A DNA stretch of 64,000 nt, taken from Rhodanobacteraceae bacterium. Its GTDB lineage: Bacteria > Pseudomonadota > Gammaproteobacteria > Xanthomonadales > Rhodanobacteraceae. The translations under genes and the position numbers were made by a program. The stretch is taken from positions 1 to 64,000 of the forward strand of contig JAEUPP010000068.1 in assembly GCA_016790075.1 (NCBI GenBank), in the 5' to 3' direction. The notes below the pieces were generated by a model. It was given only the letters and a program-made list of their open reading frames with translations. It had not been told where the DNA came from and did not search any database. Positions 8,113-17,812 of this stretch are shown here, piece after piece (positions within the stretch are counted from its first letter, which is position 1; the number at the start of each line of letters is the position of its first letter).

Positions 8113-9849
8113 CTAAGCCTCGCCGGTCGCACGCTCCAGGATGCGTTTCACGTCGCCGCCAGTCTCCGCACGCAGCAGTTGCGGTGCGATCCGGCGCAGG
8201 CGTGAACGGTCGCAGCGCGAGACCGCATCACGGACTTCCAGCAGGGCGCCGGAATGCATACTGAAATTGGTCAGGCCCAGTGCGATCAGGAGTGGCGTGT
8301 AACGCGCGTCGGAGGCCATTTCGCCGCAGAGGCTGACGGGTTTGGCGTGTTTCTCACCGCAGCGGATCGTCATTGCCAGCAGCTGCAGGACAGCCGGATG
8401 CAGAGGGTCGTAGAGTTCGGACAGGGCGTCGTTGTTGCGGTCGGCAGCCAGCGTGTATTGCACGAGGTCGTTGGTGCCGATGGCGACGAAATCAACGTGG
8501 CGGATAAGGTTTTGCAGCGCTATCGCCGCGGCTGGCACTTCGATCATGGCGCCGAGATCGAACTGGTCGGCGACTTCATGGCCTTCGGTGCGCAGGTCGC
8601 GCGCGCAGATCTGGATCAGCTTGCGCGTGGCCTGGATCTCGGCCGGATTGGTCACCATGGGCACCAGGATGCGAATCGGGCCATATGCAGACGCGCGCAG
8701 GATCGCGCGCATCTGCGTCGCGAACAATGCAGGGCGGCGCATGGATAGCCGGATGCCACGCATGCCGAGTGCCGGGTTGGGCTCCGTCGTCAGAGCCAGC
8801 CCGGTGGAGTCAGCCTTGTCGGCACCCAGATCCAGCGTGCGTATGGTCACCGGCAGACCGCCCATGCCCAGCACCAGATTGCGATAGGCGTGAAACTGTT
8901 CTTCCTCGTCGGGCAGATGATGCCGCTGCAGAAACAGGAACTCGGTGCGATACAGGCCTATGCCGTCGGCGCCATGCGCGCGCGCCTGTGCGACGTCACT
9001 GGCCAGTTCCGCGTTGGCGAGCAGGCGGACGGCACAGTCGTCGCGGGTACGCGTAGGCTGGTGCGCGAGTTCGGCAAGACGGCGGCCTTCGCGCTGAGCG
9101 TCGCGTTGATACTGCCGATAGCGGGCGAGATCCTGCGCGGTCGGATGAACCACCACCTGGCCCTGGTCGCCGTCAACCAGCAACAGGTCGTCGTCGTGCA
9201 CGACAGCGAGCGCGTCGTGGGCACCGACGACCATGGGCAGACGCATGCTGCGGGCCAGAATCGCGCTATGCGACAGGGCGCTTGATCCGGTACAGACCGC
9301 GCCCAGCACGCCTTGTTCGGCCAGATGGGTCATTTCCGAGGGCGCGATCTGGTCGCTGACCAGTATCGCGCCCACGCGGGCGGCGATCTGGCGTTCGGCC
9401 GGACTCGTTTCGCGGGCGAGCGCGGACTGCACCCGGCCGATCACATGATCAATGTCCTCGCGCCGGCTACGCAGGTAGGGGTCGTCCATGGCTTCAAACA
9501 CCGCAGCGAGCCGGTCGCGCTGCATTTTCAGCGCAGTGCCGGCGCGGTAGCGGCCGCGGCGCACCAGGTCGAACAGCCCGGTGAGCAGCTCGGGATCGTT
9601 CAGCAGCATGCTGTGTGCGTCGATGAACTCGCCAATCTCGCGCGCCAGCGCACCGTGGAGCTTTTCGCGGATGGCCCGCAGTTCGCTCTGTGCCGTTTCC
9701 AGCGCAAGTTGCAGGCGAGCCGCTTCAGCCTCGATCTCGGTCGGGGCCAGCGGCGTTTCGTCGACGATGAACTGCCCGGGCTGCACCAGCCTTGCCCGGC
9801 CGAGAACCATGCCTCGCGAAGCGCCTATGCCGGAAAGGACGATGCGCAT
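8113..9849 (-). CDS. ptsI: phosphoenolpyruvate-protein phosphotransferase (PTS enzyme I)
   Basis: 578 residues from the ATG at 9849 (a GTG lies two codons upstream). Enzyme I transfers phosphate from PEP to HPr. Visible features: N-terminal swivelling and HPr-binding domains, the phosphohistidine motif LSHSAILARSM (His about 194), and the C-terminal PEP-binding TIM barrel with GIGLYRTEFLF, GAMIEVPAAA, FVAIGTNDLVQYTLA and VSLCGEMA. It has no N-terminal GAF domain, so it is the sugar-PTS type EI and not PtsP. It lies downstream of HPr and an EIIA gene, and no EIIB/EIIC genes are present, so this PTS probably works as a regulatory relay controlled by HprK. Confidence 0.95.
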   Translation of the reverse strand: MRIVLSGIGASRGMVLGRARLVQPGQFIVDETPLAPTEIEAEAARLQLALETAQSELRAIREKLHGALAREIGEFIDAHSMLLNDPELLTGLFDLVRRGRYRAGTALKMQRDRLAAVFEAMDDPYLRSRREDIDHVIGRVQSALARETSPAERQIAARVGAILVSDQIAPSEMTHLAEQGVLGAVCTGSSALSHSAILARSMRLPMVVGAHDALAVVHDDDLLLVDGDQGQVVVHPTAQDLARYRQYQRDAQREGRRLAELAHQPTRTRDDCAVRLLANAELASDVAQARAHGADGIGLYRTEFLFLQRHHLPDEEEQFHAYRNLVLGMGGLPVTIRTLDLGADKADSTGLALTTEPNPALGMRGIRLSMRRPALFATQMRAILRASAYGPIRILVPMVTNPAEIQATRKLIQICARDLRTEGHEVADQFDLGAMIEVPAAAIALQNLIRHVDFVAIGTNDLVQYTLAADRNNDALSELYDPLHPAVLQLLAMTIRCGEKHAKPVSLCGEMASDARYTPLLIALGLTNFSMHSGALLEVRDAVSRCDRSRLRRIAPQLLRAETGGDVKRILERATGEA

Positions 9850-9971
9850 GCTCACGGGGTCAGCTGGTCCTTAGTGGTGATGTGGTTGTTGAACCGGCAA
9901 AGCCCTGTGCTGGATCTGCATGCGCCGCGGCGGCAAGGCTCTTGCGCCCGGTCGCGCTGGCGCTGGGAGCG

Positions 9972-10241
9972 CTATTGGCCTTCGTCGAACTTGCGCTGAA
10001 ACAGGTCGACGACGGCGTCGAGCGCTGCGGTCTCGTCCGGCCCTTCCGCGCGGATCGTGACCGGAGTGCCAACGCCGGCCGCCAGCATCATCACCCCCAT
10101 GATGCTCTTGGCGTTGATTTCGCGTCCGCGGCAACGCAGCCAGACCGAGGACGAATAACTCTGCAGCAGTTGCACCAGCTTGGCTGAAGCCCGCGCATGC
10201 AGGCCGAGCTTGTTGCTGATGACGATGTCGCGTTCAGGCAT
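9972..10241 (-). CDS. ptsH: phosphocarrier protein HPr
   Basis: 89 residues from the ATG at 10241. Both regulatory sites fall at their canonical positions: His15 in NKLGLHARAS, the residue phosphorylated by EI, and Ser46 in INAKSIMGVM, the target of HPr kinase/phosphorylase encoded ~1.4 kb upstream in the same cluster. Presence of both makes it a true bifunctional HPr of the type otherwise best known from Firmicutes. The start overlaps the end of the EIIA gene by 8 bp, indicating co-translation. Confidence 0.95.
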   Translation of the reverse strand: MPERDIVISNKLGLHARASAKLVQLLQSYSSSVWLRCRGREINAKSIMGVMMLAAGVGTPVTIRAEGPDETAALDAVVDLFQRKFDEGQ

Positions 10242-10626
10242 GATCGATACAGATTCCACCGCGTCCACCGCTGGCTGCAGTTTGCGCCAGCTGGTCGAGA
10301 TCCTGATTCGGGTAGTTGAGCACGCGCAGCAACATGGGCAGGTTGAGCCCGCTTACGCAGTGAGTGCGAAAGCCGAGCGCGGACAGGCGCTGACCAATAT
10401 TGCACGGTGTCGAACCGTACAGGTCCGACAGTACCAGCACACCATCGCCCTGGTCGAGGTGGCGGGCACGCTGCGAGGCGTCACCAAGCGCACGCTCGGG
10501 ATCGGCGCAGGCGCCGACTTCGAGCACTTCCAGCGGCAGCGGAAATTGTCCCAGCACGTGATGCGCGGCTGAAACCAGCGCGTCGCCCATGGCCTCATGG
10601 GTCAGCAACAGCACGCCTACGCTCAC
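10234..10626 (-). CDS. PTS EIIA component, mannose (ManX) family
   Basis: 130 residues. It begins MSVGVLLLTHEAMGDAL; His10 in LTHEA is the phosphorylation site of the EIIA-Man fold, and VLVLSDLYGSTPCN is the family's second conserved stretch. No EIIB or EIIC partner exists nearby, so it is unlikely to support sugar uptake; in such xanthomonad and betaproteobacterial clusters the lone EIIA is thought to be a regulatory phosphate acceptor. It lies between rapZ and HPr and overlaps HPr. Confidence 0.9.
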   Translation of the reverse strand: MSVGVLLLTHEAMGDALVSAAHHVLGQFPLPLEVLEVGACADPERALGDASQRARHLDQGDGVLVLSDLYGSTPCNIGQRLSALGFRTHCVSGLNLPMLLRVLNYPNQDLDQLAQTAASGGRGGICIDHA

Positions 10627-10770
10627 GACCAGGCCTCCGCGCGGCCGGCGCCGGCAGGAGAGAGATCAGGTGCGTCAGCGGAACAAAAAATGGCCATCAC
10701 AGTGCCTGCAGTGGGTAGGACGATAGGTGACTTGCAAGAACATTGCCCGCCACTGGTAAATGGGGGCGGT

Positions 10771-11661
10771 TCATTCGAGTTCACGGTGGAAGGTCAGCAC
10801 TTGCTCGCGGGTGTTGCGAAAATGCTCGGCCAGTCGCTCGGCGAGGTATACCGAACGGTGCCGGCCGCCGCTGCAGCCTATGCAGATGGTCACGTACGAG
10901 CGGTTGTCGGCTTCAAAACGTGGCAGCCATTCATCGAGGAATCGGATGAGCTGATCAAGAAAACGCTGTACTTCAGGTTTTTCCTGCAACCATTCGCGGA
11001 TCGCCAGATCCTTGCCCGACAGCGGCCGTAGCGTTGCAACCCAATGCGGGTTGGGCAGTACCCGGGCGTCGAATACAAAATCCGCATCGGTAGGCAGGCC
11101 GCGCCGGTAGGCGAACGACTCGAACAGCAGGGTCAGTTCTCCGCCGCTGATACCAAGTTCGGTAGTGATCAGCCGGCGCAGCTGGTGCACATTCAGTTCG
11201 CTGGAGTCGATAACCCGATCGGCAATGGCTGACAACGGTCGCAGCAGCTTGCGTTCCAGCGCGATGGCATCGTGCAATGGCAGGCCATCGGCTGACAGCG
11301 GGTGGCGCCGGCGCGTGTCGGAAAAACGCTTCGACAGCACATTGTCATTGCTGTCGAGAAAAATCAGTTGGTAGTCGATGCCTGTCGTCGCGAGCTCAGC
11401 AAGGATCTGCGGTAGATGATTCAGGTCTTCGCTGCGATTGCGCACATCGACGCCGACTGCAATGCGCCGGTGACCACCGCCACTTACTGCGTTTACCAGG
11501 GCTGGCATCAGCGCAGCCGGCAGGTTATCGACACAGTAGAAATCAAAATCTTCGAGCGCGCGCAGCGCCACCGTCTTGCCTGCGCCTGACAAGCCCGACA
11601 GTACGACCAGGTGGATGAGGTCGGAATCAGGGCCGACCAGATTGCCGGATTCCGGATTCAC
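10771..11661 (-). CDS. rapZ: RNase adapter protein RapZ
   Basis: 296 residues. N-terminal P-loop GLSGAGKT at residues 23-30, then [15 protein letters not shown]; the C-terminal half carries [21 protein letters not shown], the signature of the RapZ/YvcJ family that binds glucosamine-6-phosphate and, in enterobacteria, delivers the GlmZ sRNA to RNase E. Whether that sRNA circuit exists here cannot be judged. Its start overlaps the hprK stop by 4 bp (ATGA), and the rpoN-hpf-ptsN-hprK-rapZ order is the usual proteobacterial arrangement. Confidence 0.95.
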   Translation of the reverse strand: MNPESGNLVGPDSDLIHLVVLSGLSGAGKTVALRALEDFDFYCVDNLPAALMPALVNAVSGGGHRRIAVGVDVRNRSEDLNHLPQILAELATTGIDYQLIFLDSNDNVLSKRFSDTRRRHPLSADGLPLHDAIALERKLLRPLSAIADRVIDSSELNVHQLRRLITTELGISGGELTLLFESFAYRRGLPTDADFVFDARVLPNPHWVATLRPLSGKDLAIREWLQEKPEVQRFLDQLIRFLDEWLPRFEADNRSYVTICIGCSGGRHRSVYLAERLAEHFRNTREQVLTFHRELE

Positions 11662-12608
11662 CAGGGTGCCTGCCGCTGCAGTTGATGGGCCTGGCGGTCG
11701 ATAAACGTCTGCGCCGGATCGATGCCCTTGCTCTTGAGCATATGGCTGCGCACGGCGGCCTCGACCAGTACCGCCAGATTGCGCCCTGGCGCAACCGGGA
11801 TCGCTATCTGCGGTATGCGCGTGTCGAGTATGTCGCGGTAGCTCACATCTCCGGTGAGGCGCTTCATGCCATCCACGTCGTCGAGCGGGTTGAGTGGCCG
11901 CAAATGCACGACCAGACGCAGGTATTTGGATGGTTTTACGGCCGTGTGGCCGAACATCTCGCGCACGTTGAGAACTCCCAGGCCGCGGACTTCAAGCAAG
12001 TCCTGCAGCAGCTCCGGGCAGCGGCCATCGACCACGTCGGGGGCGATCTGGGTAAATTCCGGTGCATCGTCGGCGACGAGGCGGTGGCCACGTGTCAGCA
12101 GTTCGAGGGCGAGCTCGCTCTTGCCCGAACCCGATTCGCCGGTGATCAGCACACCTATCGAATAGACCTCCATGAATACGCCGTGCAAGGTCTCGCGGCG
12201 TGCGAGCAGACGGGCAAGGTGATACTGCAGGAAGGTCAGGATTTCGTGACCACGCTTGGGGCTGGACCACAGCGGTGTGCTGGATTCGTTCGCTGCTTCG
12301 CGCAAGTCGCCGGGTACGGCCTGGTCCTTGGTCACGATCAGCGCGGTGGGCCGGTAATTGATGATTTTCTGTACCGTTTCCCAGCGCTGACGGGAATCCA
12401 GACCGTCCAGGTAGTTGAGTTCCTCGGTACCGATGATCTGCACCTTGTTCGGGTAGATCACGTTCAGATAGCCGACCATCGACGGGCGGCGCGCGTGATG
12501 ATCGCCTGGGTCCAGCGTGCGGCCATTGCCTTGGGCACCAGCGGTCCAGCGCAGCGAAAGCCGGTCGGCAAGGCTGTCGAACAACTGGCGGGCGGTCAGT
12601 CGATCCAT
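11658..12608 (-). CDS. hprK: HPr kinase/phosphorylase
   Basis: 316 residues from the ATG at 12608; an in-frame ATG at 12635 would add nine residues and overlap ptsN. The enzyme phosphorylates and dephosphorylates Ser46 of HPr. Seen: N-terminal domain with [15 protein letters not shown], Walker A GESGSGKS at residues 157-164, LVADDAPEF (catalytic acid region) and the HprK signature [17 protein letters not shown]. The substrate Ser46 is present in the HPr encoded downstream, so the pair should be functional. Co-transcribed with ptsN (8-bp gap) and rapZ (4-bp overlap). Confidence 0.95.
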   Translation of the reverse strand: MDRLTARQLFDSLADRLSLRWTAGAQGNGRTLDPGDHHARRPSMVGYLNVIYPNKVQIIGTEELNYLDGLDSRQRWETVQKIINYRPTALIVTKDQAVPGDLREAANESSTPLWSSPKRGHEILTFLQYHLARLLARRETLHGVFMEVYSIGVLITGESGSGKSELALELLTRGHRLVADDAPEFTQIAPDVVDGRCPELLQDLLEVRGLGVLNVREMFGHTAVKPSKYLRLVVHLRPLNPLDDVDGMKRLTGDVSYRDILDTRIPQIAIPVAPGRNLAVLVEAAVRSHMLKSKGIDPAQTFIDRQAHQLQRQAPW

Positions 12609-12616
12609 GGGCGTGT

Positions 12617-13069
12617 TCAGGCGGATTGCCCCCATTCTGCCAGCTCGGCGTGGAGCGCGCTGGCACGTGTGGTGGCGCGCAGCCGGGCGAGCGCGGCGGG
12701 TACGGAGGCACGTGTCGCAATATCGGCCAGCAGTGACAAATGCTCGGTGGTGAAGTGGCTGGGTGTAACTATGGCCGCAAACAGGTCTACCGGCCGGTTG
12801 TCTGCTGCCCCGAAAGCGATGGGCTGAGCCAGGCGTACAAACGCCGCGCGGGGCTGTTGCAGCGTGGCGCAGCGGCCATGCGGCAAGGCAAACCCCTGGC
12901 CTAGCGCTGTGGAGCCCAGGCTCTCGCGCTCGCTCAAGGCTTCCAGCACCGCCAGCGCCTTTTCCGGCGGCGCCATCAGCTGGGCCAGCGTCTCAAGCAC
13001 CGTGCGGCCGGAGCGGGCGCGCAAATCGGTAACGACGCTATTGGGTGTCAGTAGGTCACTGAAACGCAT
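12617..13069 (-). CDS. ptsN: nitrogen-regulatory PTS protein EIIA-Ntr
   Basis: 150 residues, EIIA fructose/mannitol fold. The phosphorylated His is His64 in [20 protein letters not shown] before it and HLSLLADIA after it are family-typical. It lies in the usual position downstream of rpoN and hpf. In proteobacteria EIIA-Ntr adjusts potassium transport and nitrogen/carbon balance in its dephosphorylated form. No ptsP (EI-Ntr) or npr is seen, so phosphate may come from the EI/HPr pair in this cluster. Confidence 0.93.
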   Translation of the reverse strand: MRFSDLLTPNSVVTDLRARSGRTVLETLAQLMAPPEKALAVLEALSERESLGSTALGQGFALPHGRCATLQQPRAAFVRLAQPIAFGAADNRPVDLFAAIVTPSHFTTEHLSLLADIATRASVPAALARLRATTRASALHAELAEWGQSA

Positions 13070-13204
13070 GCCGCCCGCGGACTGGTCGCGAAAGAGGCGG
13101 ATGATAGCGCGGGTTTTGCCGCAATGCGGCAGAAATTCGCAGGGAGCGGTCGCAGAAACTGCGTGGGGTATCCGGACTGGCCGGTTACCCCACGCAGCTG
13201 TGCA

Positions 13205-13534
13205 TCATGCCAAGCGTTCGGCGACGCGGAGGGCCTCGCCTTTGTGATGGTCGGTCAGTTTTTCCTTGTGCTTTCTGATCTGGCCGTCGAGCTTGTCGGC
13301 CAGTGAGTCAATCGCGGCATACATGTCGTCCGCGGTCGCTTCGGCGTGTATGACCTTGCCGGCAGCCGCATGCAGGGTTGCGTCCGCCTTGTGCACCAGC
13401 TTCTCCACACTCAGCTGCACGCCGACGTCATGGAGGTGATCGAAATGGCGCAGGATGCGCTCGAACTTGCTTTCGACATAGCTGCGCAGGGCCGGCGTTA
13501 CCTCAACCTTGGGGCCGCTGACATTGATCTGCAT
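13205..13534 (-). CDS. hpf: ribosome hibernation-promoting factor HPF (short form)
   Basis: 109 residues from the ATG at 13534, preceded by AAGGAGA at an ideal distance; the frame is open further upstream but that part is non-conserved. It begins MQINVSGPKVEVTPALRSYV, the HPF/YfiA beta-alpha fold, with basic helices that contact the 30S subunit (FERILRHFDH and the Lys-rich RKHKEKLTDHHKGE). It lacks the C-terminal dimerisation domain of long HPF, so it is the short type that needs RMF for 100S formation in gammaproteobacteria. Located directly after rpoN, as usual. Confidence 0.93.
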   Translation of the reverse strand: MQINVSGPKVEVTPALRSYVESKFERILRHFDHLHDVGVQLSVEKLVHKADATLHAAAGKVIHAEATADDMYAAIDSLADKLDGQIRKHKEKLTDHHKGEALRVAERLA

Positions 13535-13666
13535 GGTGTTTCTCCTTACGGTAGAGCGCTCCTGACGCGGAACGCGGTCGGCACGAGGCGAAACTGGCTT
13601 CGTGCGAAATGGTTCATTAGCGTTGATTCGTTCTAGCGATAGAGGTTCCCGCGGCGGTTTCAAGCC

Positions 13667-15118
13667 CTAGCTGATACGGCAGCGTTCATTGGATGCGGCA
13701 ATGTTCATGGCTTCGCGGTATTTCGCCACAGTGCGGCGTGCCACATTGATGCCCCGGCGATTCAGTTCTTCGGCCAGCCCTTGGTCCGACAGCGGTTTTC
13801 CGCTGGGCTCGGCGTCGATGAGCTTGCGGATCATGGCCTGGATCGCGGTGGCCGAGGCGCTGCCGCCGTCGACCGTCGACACGCCGCTGGAGAAAAAATG
13901 CTTGAACTCGAAGGTGCCGCGCGGGGTATAGAGGAACTTGCGCGTGGTCACGCGCGAGACCGTGGATTCGTGCATGCCGATTTCTTCGGCCACGTCCTTG
14001 AGTACCAGCGGTTTCATCGCTTCCGGCCCGAAATCCAGGAACGCGCTCTGTGCCTGCACGATGGCCTGAGCGACTTTGAGTATGGTATCGGCACGCGTCT
14101 TGAGGCTCTTGATGAGCCAGCGTGCTTCCTGCAACTGGCCGCGCAGGTACGAGGCGTCGTCGCGCTGCGCCCGGGCGATCAGCGATTCGTAGTGCCGGTT
14201 GATCACCAGCTGCGGCTGGCAGCCCGGTGCCAGGCTGACCTGCCACTGGCCGTGCTGACGGAATGCATAAGCGTCGGGTGCTACGTATTCGGGGGCTGCG
14301 CTGGACACACTGGAACCGGGTTTGGGGTCCAGCGTCCGTATCAGATGCACGGCGATGTCGACCTGATCGCTGGCGACCTTGAGGCTGCGGCTCAGGCGCG
14401 CGCGATCGTTCTTGGCCAGCACTTCGAGATGATCTGCAACGATGGCGCGCGCAATGGCGACGCCTTCCATCTCGGCGTCGAAGGCGTCGAGCTGCACCAG
14501 CAGGCATTCGCGCAGATTGCGGCTGGCGACGCCTAGTGGATCGAAGCGCTGGATGCGGTGGCGCACGGCTTCGATTTCGTCAGCATCGACGGCGTAGATG
14601 CCAGCAAGTCCCTGCTGTATCGCTTCAACCGGTTCATGCAGATAGCCATCGTCATCGACGGCTTCGATGATGGCGACGGCTATAGCCTGGTCGCGAGCCG
14701 ACATCGGCGTGAGGTTGAGCTGCCAGAGCAGGTGATCGCGCAGATCCTGCTGCTCGGGCTCCTGTGGCTCGAACTCCTCGTCGGATGACGTATTGCGCGT
14801 AGCGGCTTCAAAACTCGTATCGGCGGGATCGAACCGATCCTCCTCCACGTCGCGGGATTCGGCCTCGGCGTTCGTAGCTTCGTCGCTCGTGGTGCGTGTT
14901 TCAAATTCGACAGGCGCTGCTTCGGCGCCATTGCTTGCTTCGGCCGGCGCCGGTTCAGCGGGCTCGTCCGGTAACTCGAGCAGGGGGTTGGACTCGAGCG
15001 CTTCGCGCAATTCCATTTCCAGCTCGACACTGCTGAGCTGTAGCAGGCGAATCGCCTGCTGCAATTGTGGCGTCAACGCCAGTTGCTGGTGCAGGCGGAG
15101 GTTTAGCGCTGGCTTCAT
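13667..15118 (-). CDS. rpoN: RNA polymerase sigma-54 factor RpoN
   Basis: 483 residues from the ATG at 15118. Region I is the Gln/Leu-rich activator-interacting segment (LRLHQQLALTPQLQQAIRLL); region II is an acidic, low-complexity linker (EEDRFDPADTS); region III holds the core-binding domain, the helix-turn-helix (LKDVAEEIGMHESTVSRVT) and the RpoN box ARRTVAKYRE near residue 465, which reads the -24 element. Lies between lptB and hpf, its standard neighbours. It provides promoter recognition for nitrogen, motility or pilus genes elsewhere. Confidence 0.96.
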   Translation of the reverse strand: MKPALNLRLHQQLALTPQLQQAIRLLQLSSVELEMELREALESNPLLELPDEPAEPAPAEASNGAEAAPVEFETRTTSDEATNAEAESRDVEEDRFDPADTSFEAATRNTSSDEEFEPQEPEQQDLRDHLLWQLNLTPMSARDQAIAVAIIEAVDDDGYLHEPVEAIQQGLAGIYAVDADEIEAVRHRIQRFDPLGVASRNLRECLLVQLDAFDAEMEGVAIARAIVADHLEVLAKNDRARLSRSLKVASDQVDIAVHLIRTLDPKPGSSVSSAAPEYVAPDAYAFRQHGQWQVSLAPGCQPQLVINRHYESLIARAQRDDASYLRGQLQEARWLIKSLKTRADTILKVAQAIVQAQSAFLDFGPEAMKPLVLKDVAEEIGMHESTVSRVTTRKFLYTPRGTFEFKHFFSSGVSTVDGGSASATAIQAMIRKLIDAEPSGKPLSDQGLAEELNRRGINVARRTVAKYREAMNIAASNERCRIS

Positions 15119-15359
15119 CAGTGGTCCCGTTGCTGAGCATTTCGCAGAAATATCACCAACGGTGCGAAAGGCCCTTGGTGCCATCCTAATGCGGAAAACG
15201 GCCGGCGGGAACCGCGACCAGCATATCGCTCCGCAGCTTGCACAGATCGGCGGATTGGGAGAGGATCAAAGGGTTAAACCGCCACCGCCTGTGATGCCCC
15301 GGGCCGGTAACGGAAATTGTCTTAATGTGGATCAGTAGCGCAGTGGAATTGGCGCTACC

Positions 15360-16079
15360 TCACATGCGGAATTCCTTGCCCAGATAGACTTCGCGTACCT
15401 GCTCGTTCGCGAGTATGGTCGCCGGCGCGCCCTTGGCGAGCACGCGGCCCTCGCTGAGTATGTAGGCCCGGTCGCAGATGCCCAGGGTCTCGCGCACGTT
15501 GTGATCGGTGATCAGCACACCGATGCCGCGCTCCTTCAGATGACGCACGATGCGCTGGATCTCGCCGACGGAAATCGGATCTACCCCGGCGAAGGGTTCA
15601 TCGAGCAGCATGAAACGCGGTTCCGCCGCGAGCGCGCGTGCGATTTCCACGCGGCGCCGTTCGCCGCCGGAAAGGCTGGCGCCTTTCTGCTGCGCGATGT
15701 GGCCGATCTGCAGTTCGTCGAGCAGTTTTTCGAGCTCGGCTGCGCGGGCTGCAGCACTGAGGCCGGTGCGCAGTTCGAGGATGGCAAGAATGTTGTCGGC
15801 GACGCTGAGGCGGCGGAACACCGAGGCTTCCTGTGGCAGATAGCCAACGCCGAGCCTGGCGCGCGCATGCATGGGCAGCGCGGTGATGTCCGCGTCGTCA
15901 AGGCGAATGCTGCCGGCATCAGCCCCGACCAGGCCGACGATCATGTAGAAGCAGGTCGTCTTGCCGGCACCGTTAGGGCCTAGCAGGCCAACGACTTCAC
16001 CCTGGTCGACGCGGCAGGAGAAGTCACGCACAACCTCGCGCTGCTTGTAGCGCTTCTTGAGCCCCGTCGCGCTCAGCAT
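15360..16079 (-). CDS. lptB: LPS export ABC transporter ATPase LptB
   Basis: 239 residues. Walker [10 protein letters not shown]-loop, ABC signature [15 protein letters not shown], Walker [14 protein letters not shown] and switch His in [12 protein letters not shown] are all intact. LptB powers extraction of LPS from the inner membrane with LptFG (not in the window). Its ATG overlaps the lptA stop (TAATG), giving translational coupling. rpoN follows 241 bp downstream. Confidence 0.96.
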   Translation of the reverse strand: MLSATGLKKRYKQREVVRDFSCRVDQGEVVGLLGPNGAGKTTCFYMIVGLVGADAGSIRLDDADITALPMHARARLGVGYLPQEASVFRRLSVADNILAILELRTGLSAAARAAELEKLLDELQIGHIAQQKGASLSGGERRRVEIARALAAEPRFMLLDEPFAGVDPISVGEIQRIVRHLKERGIGVLITDHNVRETLGICDRAYILSEGRVLAKGAPATILANEQVREVYLGKEFRM

Positions 16080-16624
16080 TACTTCTTCGCGTCCTTGTCG
16101 GCGGACTTGCTCTCGGACTTGGCCTTGGGCTGCATTTTCATCGTGATACCGCCACCGGGAGCACCCTCGCCGGTCAGTTCGCCGGTCTCGGTGTTGTAGA
16201 CGATGCGCTCGCCGCGGAACTCGCCGCGGCCTTGCTGGATCACGATGGCATTGCCGGTCAGTATCGCGGTTGCCTTGTCGGTATCGTAGTCGATGGTTGC
16301 AGCGGTTGCGTGCATGAGGCCGCCGCTATCCAGCTGCTGCTGCAGCCGCGCCGGCTTGCCTTCCAGCACGACGCGGCGGATTTCATCGTCCTCGCCCTGA
16401 TGGACCGTGCCCTTGTCGGACTCGCCGCGCATGCTGCCGCGGGTGAGCTTGACCCCGCCGGTCAATATGGTCAGGTGCTTGTTCTGGTTGGTTGCAAAGT
16501 GGTTCGCGGCGACTTCGAGCGGCTGCTCGCGATCGGACTTCAGTGCCTGCACGGCCGGTGCTGCCAGCACAATCAACGCGACAAGGCTAAGGCTTGCGCT
16601 TGCGCGCGAACGAGGCGTGGACAT
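16079..16624 (-). CDS. lptA: LPS transport periplasmic protein LptA
   Basis: 181 residues with a signal peptide ([16 protein letters not shown]). The OstA/LptA beta-jellyroll is recognised from [39 protein letters not shown] and [14 protein letters not shown]. The tail is very Lys-rich ([13 protein letters not shown]). It bridges inner and outer membrane for LPS transit. The start lies inside the 3' end of lptC (38-bp overlap). Confidence 0.94.
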   Translation of the reverse strand: MSTPRSRASASLSLVALIVLAAPAVQALKSDREQPLEVAANHFATNQNKHLTILTGGVKLTRGSMRGESDKGTVHQGEDDEIRRVVLEGKPARLQQQLDSGGLMHATAATIDYDTDKATAILTGNAIVIQQGRGEFRGERIVYNTETGELTGEGAPGGGITMKMQPKAKSESKSADKDAKK

Positions 16625-17156
16625 CGGCGAGCAACTCCAGTTGGTGCGTGTTGAGATCGGCCTTCATGCCGGTGCCGCGCAGTATAGAGCCCGGTTGCGT
16701 AATGGTGGCGGCCGCGGCTGTCTGCAGGCGGTTTTCCTTAGGGTAGGCATCGACATCGCGGGTCTCCACGCGCGCCATACCGGTTTCTTCGGTCGCGTCA
16801 CGCTGCATGTCGACCGGGCCGGCTAGCAGCAGATAGGTGCCGTCCTTCTTGATGAATGCTGAGGTTGATTTGCCTTTCCACGGCGCGCCGGTCTTTGCCG
16901 CAATCAGAAAATTTGGTGCATCGACCCAGAGCGAGCCGTCGTCGTTACGGCGTGCCAGTGCCGGCGCCGTCACGGTGAAACTGAGCTTGCCTGATTCATC
17001 GAGTGCATTGAGTTCAAAATCGGCCAGGGTGTAGTTCGAGCGCGGTGGGCCGACAAAGACGGGTTCACTTTCCGGTGTGCGGAACAGCCAGAACGCAGCC
17101 CAGGTAACGGCCGCGGCCAGCGCCAGGCCGGCGACAAGATTGGTACGGTCCAGCAT
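16587..17156 (-). CDS. lptC: LPS export membrane-anchored protein LptC
   Basis: 189 residues from the ATG at 17156, which overlaps the kdsC stop (TGATG). One N-terminal membrane anchor (LVAGLALAAAVTWAAFWLF), then a periplasmic beta-jellyroll similar to LptA: YTLADFELNALDESGKLSFT and YLLLAGPVDMQRDATEETG. LptC is the LptBFG partner that hands LPS to LptA. A GTG three codons upstream is a less likely start. Confidence 0.92.
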   Translation of the reverse strand: MLDRTNLVAGLALAAAVTWAAFWLFRTPESEPVFVGPPRSNYTLADFELNALDESGKLSFTVTAPALARRNDDGSLWVDAPNFLIAAKTGAPWKGKSTSAFIKKDGTYLLLAGPVDMQRDATEETGMARVETRDVDAYPKENRLQTAAAATITQPGSILRGTGMKADLNTHQLELLADVHASFARKRKP

Positions 17157-17692
17157 CAAAGCCACTGCGCCAGCTCGGTTTCAGCCAGGCCGCGTGCGGC
17201 CAGCAGAAGATCGCAGACTTCGCGCGCGGCGCCTTCTCCGCCGTTGCGCCGGGTGCGCCAATGGGCGCGCTCGGCCACGGCCGGCACGGCGTTGGCCGGT
17301 GCGATAGCGAGGCCGCAACGCCGCATCGCGCGCAGGTCCGGCAGATCGTCGCCGGTATAGCAGACCTGCTGCAGCGACAGCTGCAGTGCCTCGCAAAGCT
17401 GGGTCAGGCAGGCGAGCTTGTCCTTCTGCCCCTGATACACATGCGCCACACCGAGCTCGGCCATGCGTTCGGTCACGAGATGACTCATACGCGCGGTGAT
17501 CACGCCGACCTCAATGCCGTTGGCGAGCAGGCGCTTGAGGCCCAGACCGTCGTGCACATGGAAGGCCTTGAGTTCGCGCCGGTCTTCGGAGTACCAGAGC
17601 TTGCCGTCGGTCAGCACGCCGTCGACATCGAATACCGCCAGGCGTATGCCGTTGGCGTAGTGCAGCAAGTCGGGCGGCAGCAGATCAGGCAT
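17156..17692 (-). CDS. kdsC: 3-deoxy-D-manno-octulosonate 8-phosphate phosphatase KdsC
   Basis: 178 residues, HAD family class C0 (no cap domain). Motif I is LAVFDVDGVLTDGKLW, motif II VGVITARMS, motif III with Lys in the VYQGQKDKLACL region, and motif IV YTGDDLPDL. It removes the phosphate from Kdo-8-P in the Kdo branch of LPS synthesis. It is encoded directly with lptC and downstream of kdsD, the usual Kdo/Lpt operon. Confidence 0.95.
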   Translation of the reverse strand: MPDLLPPDLLHYANGIRLAVFDVDGVLTDGKLWYSEDRRELKAFHVHDGLGLKRLLANGIEVGVITARMSHLVTERMAELGVAHVYQGQKDKLACLTQLCEALQLSLQQVCYTGDDLPDLRAMRRCGLAIAPANAVPAVAERAHWRTRRNGGEGAAREVCDLLLAARGLAETELAQWL

Positions 17693-17812
17693 GCGTTATC
17701 AGAGTGCAAAGAAAGGGGAGGGCTGACGGCGGTGTCAGGCCGCCAGTCCGCGAATGCTGTGGCATGGGCCTGGCGCTAGTCCAGGCCGGGCGCGCCGGTA
17801 GGCAGCTCGTGT

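Noticed and set aside
11682-12827. 381-codon plus-strand ORF
   Set aside because: Antisense to hprK and ptsN, which have clear motifs.
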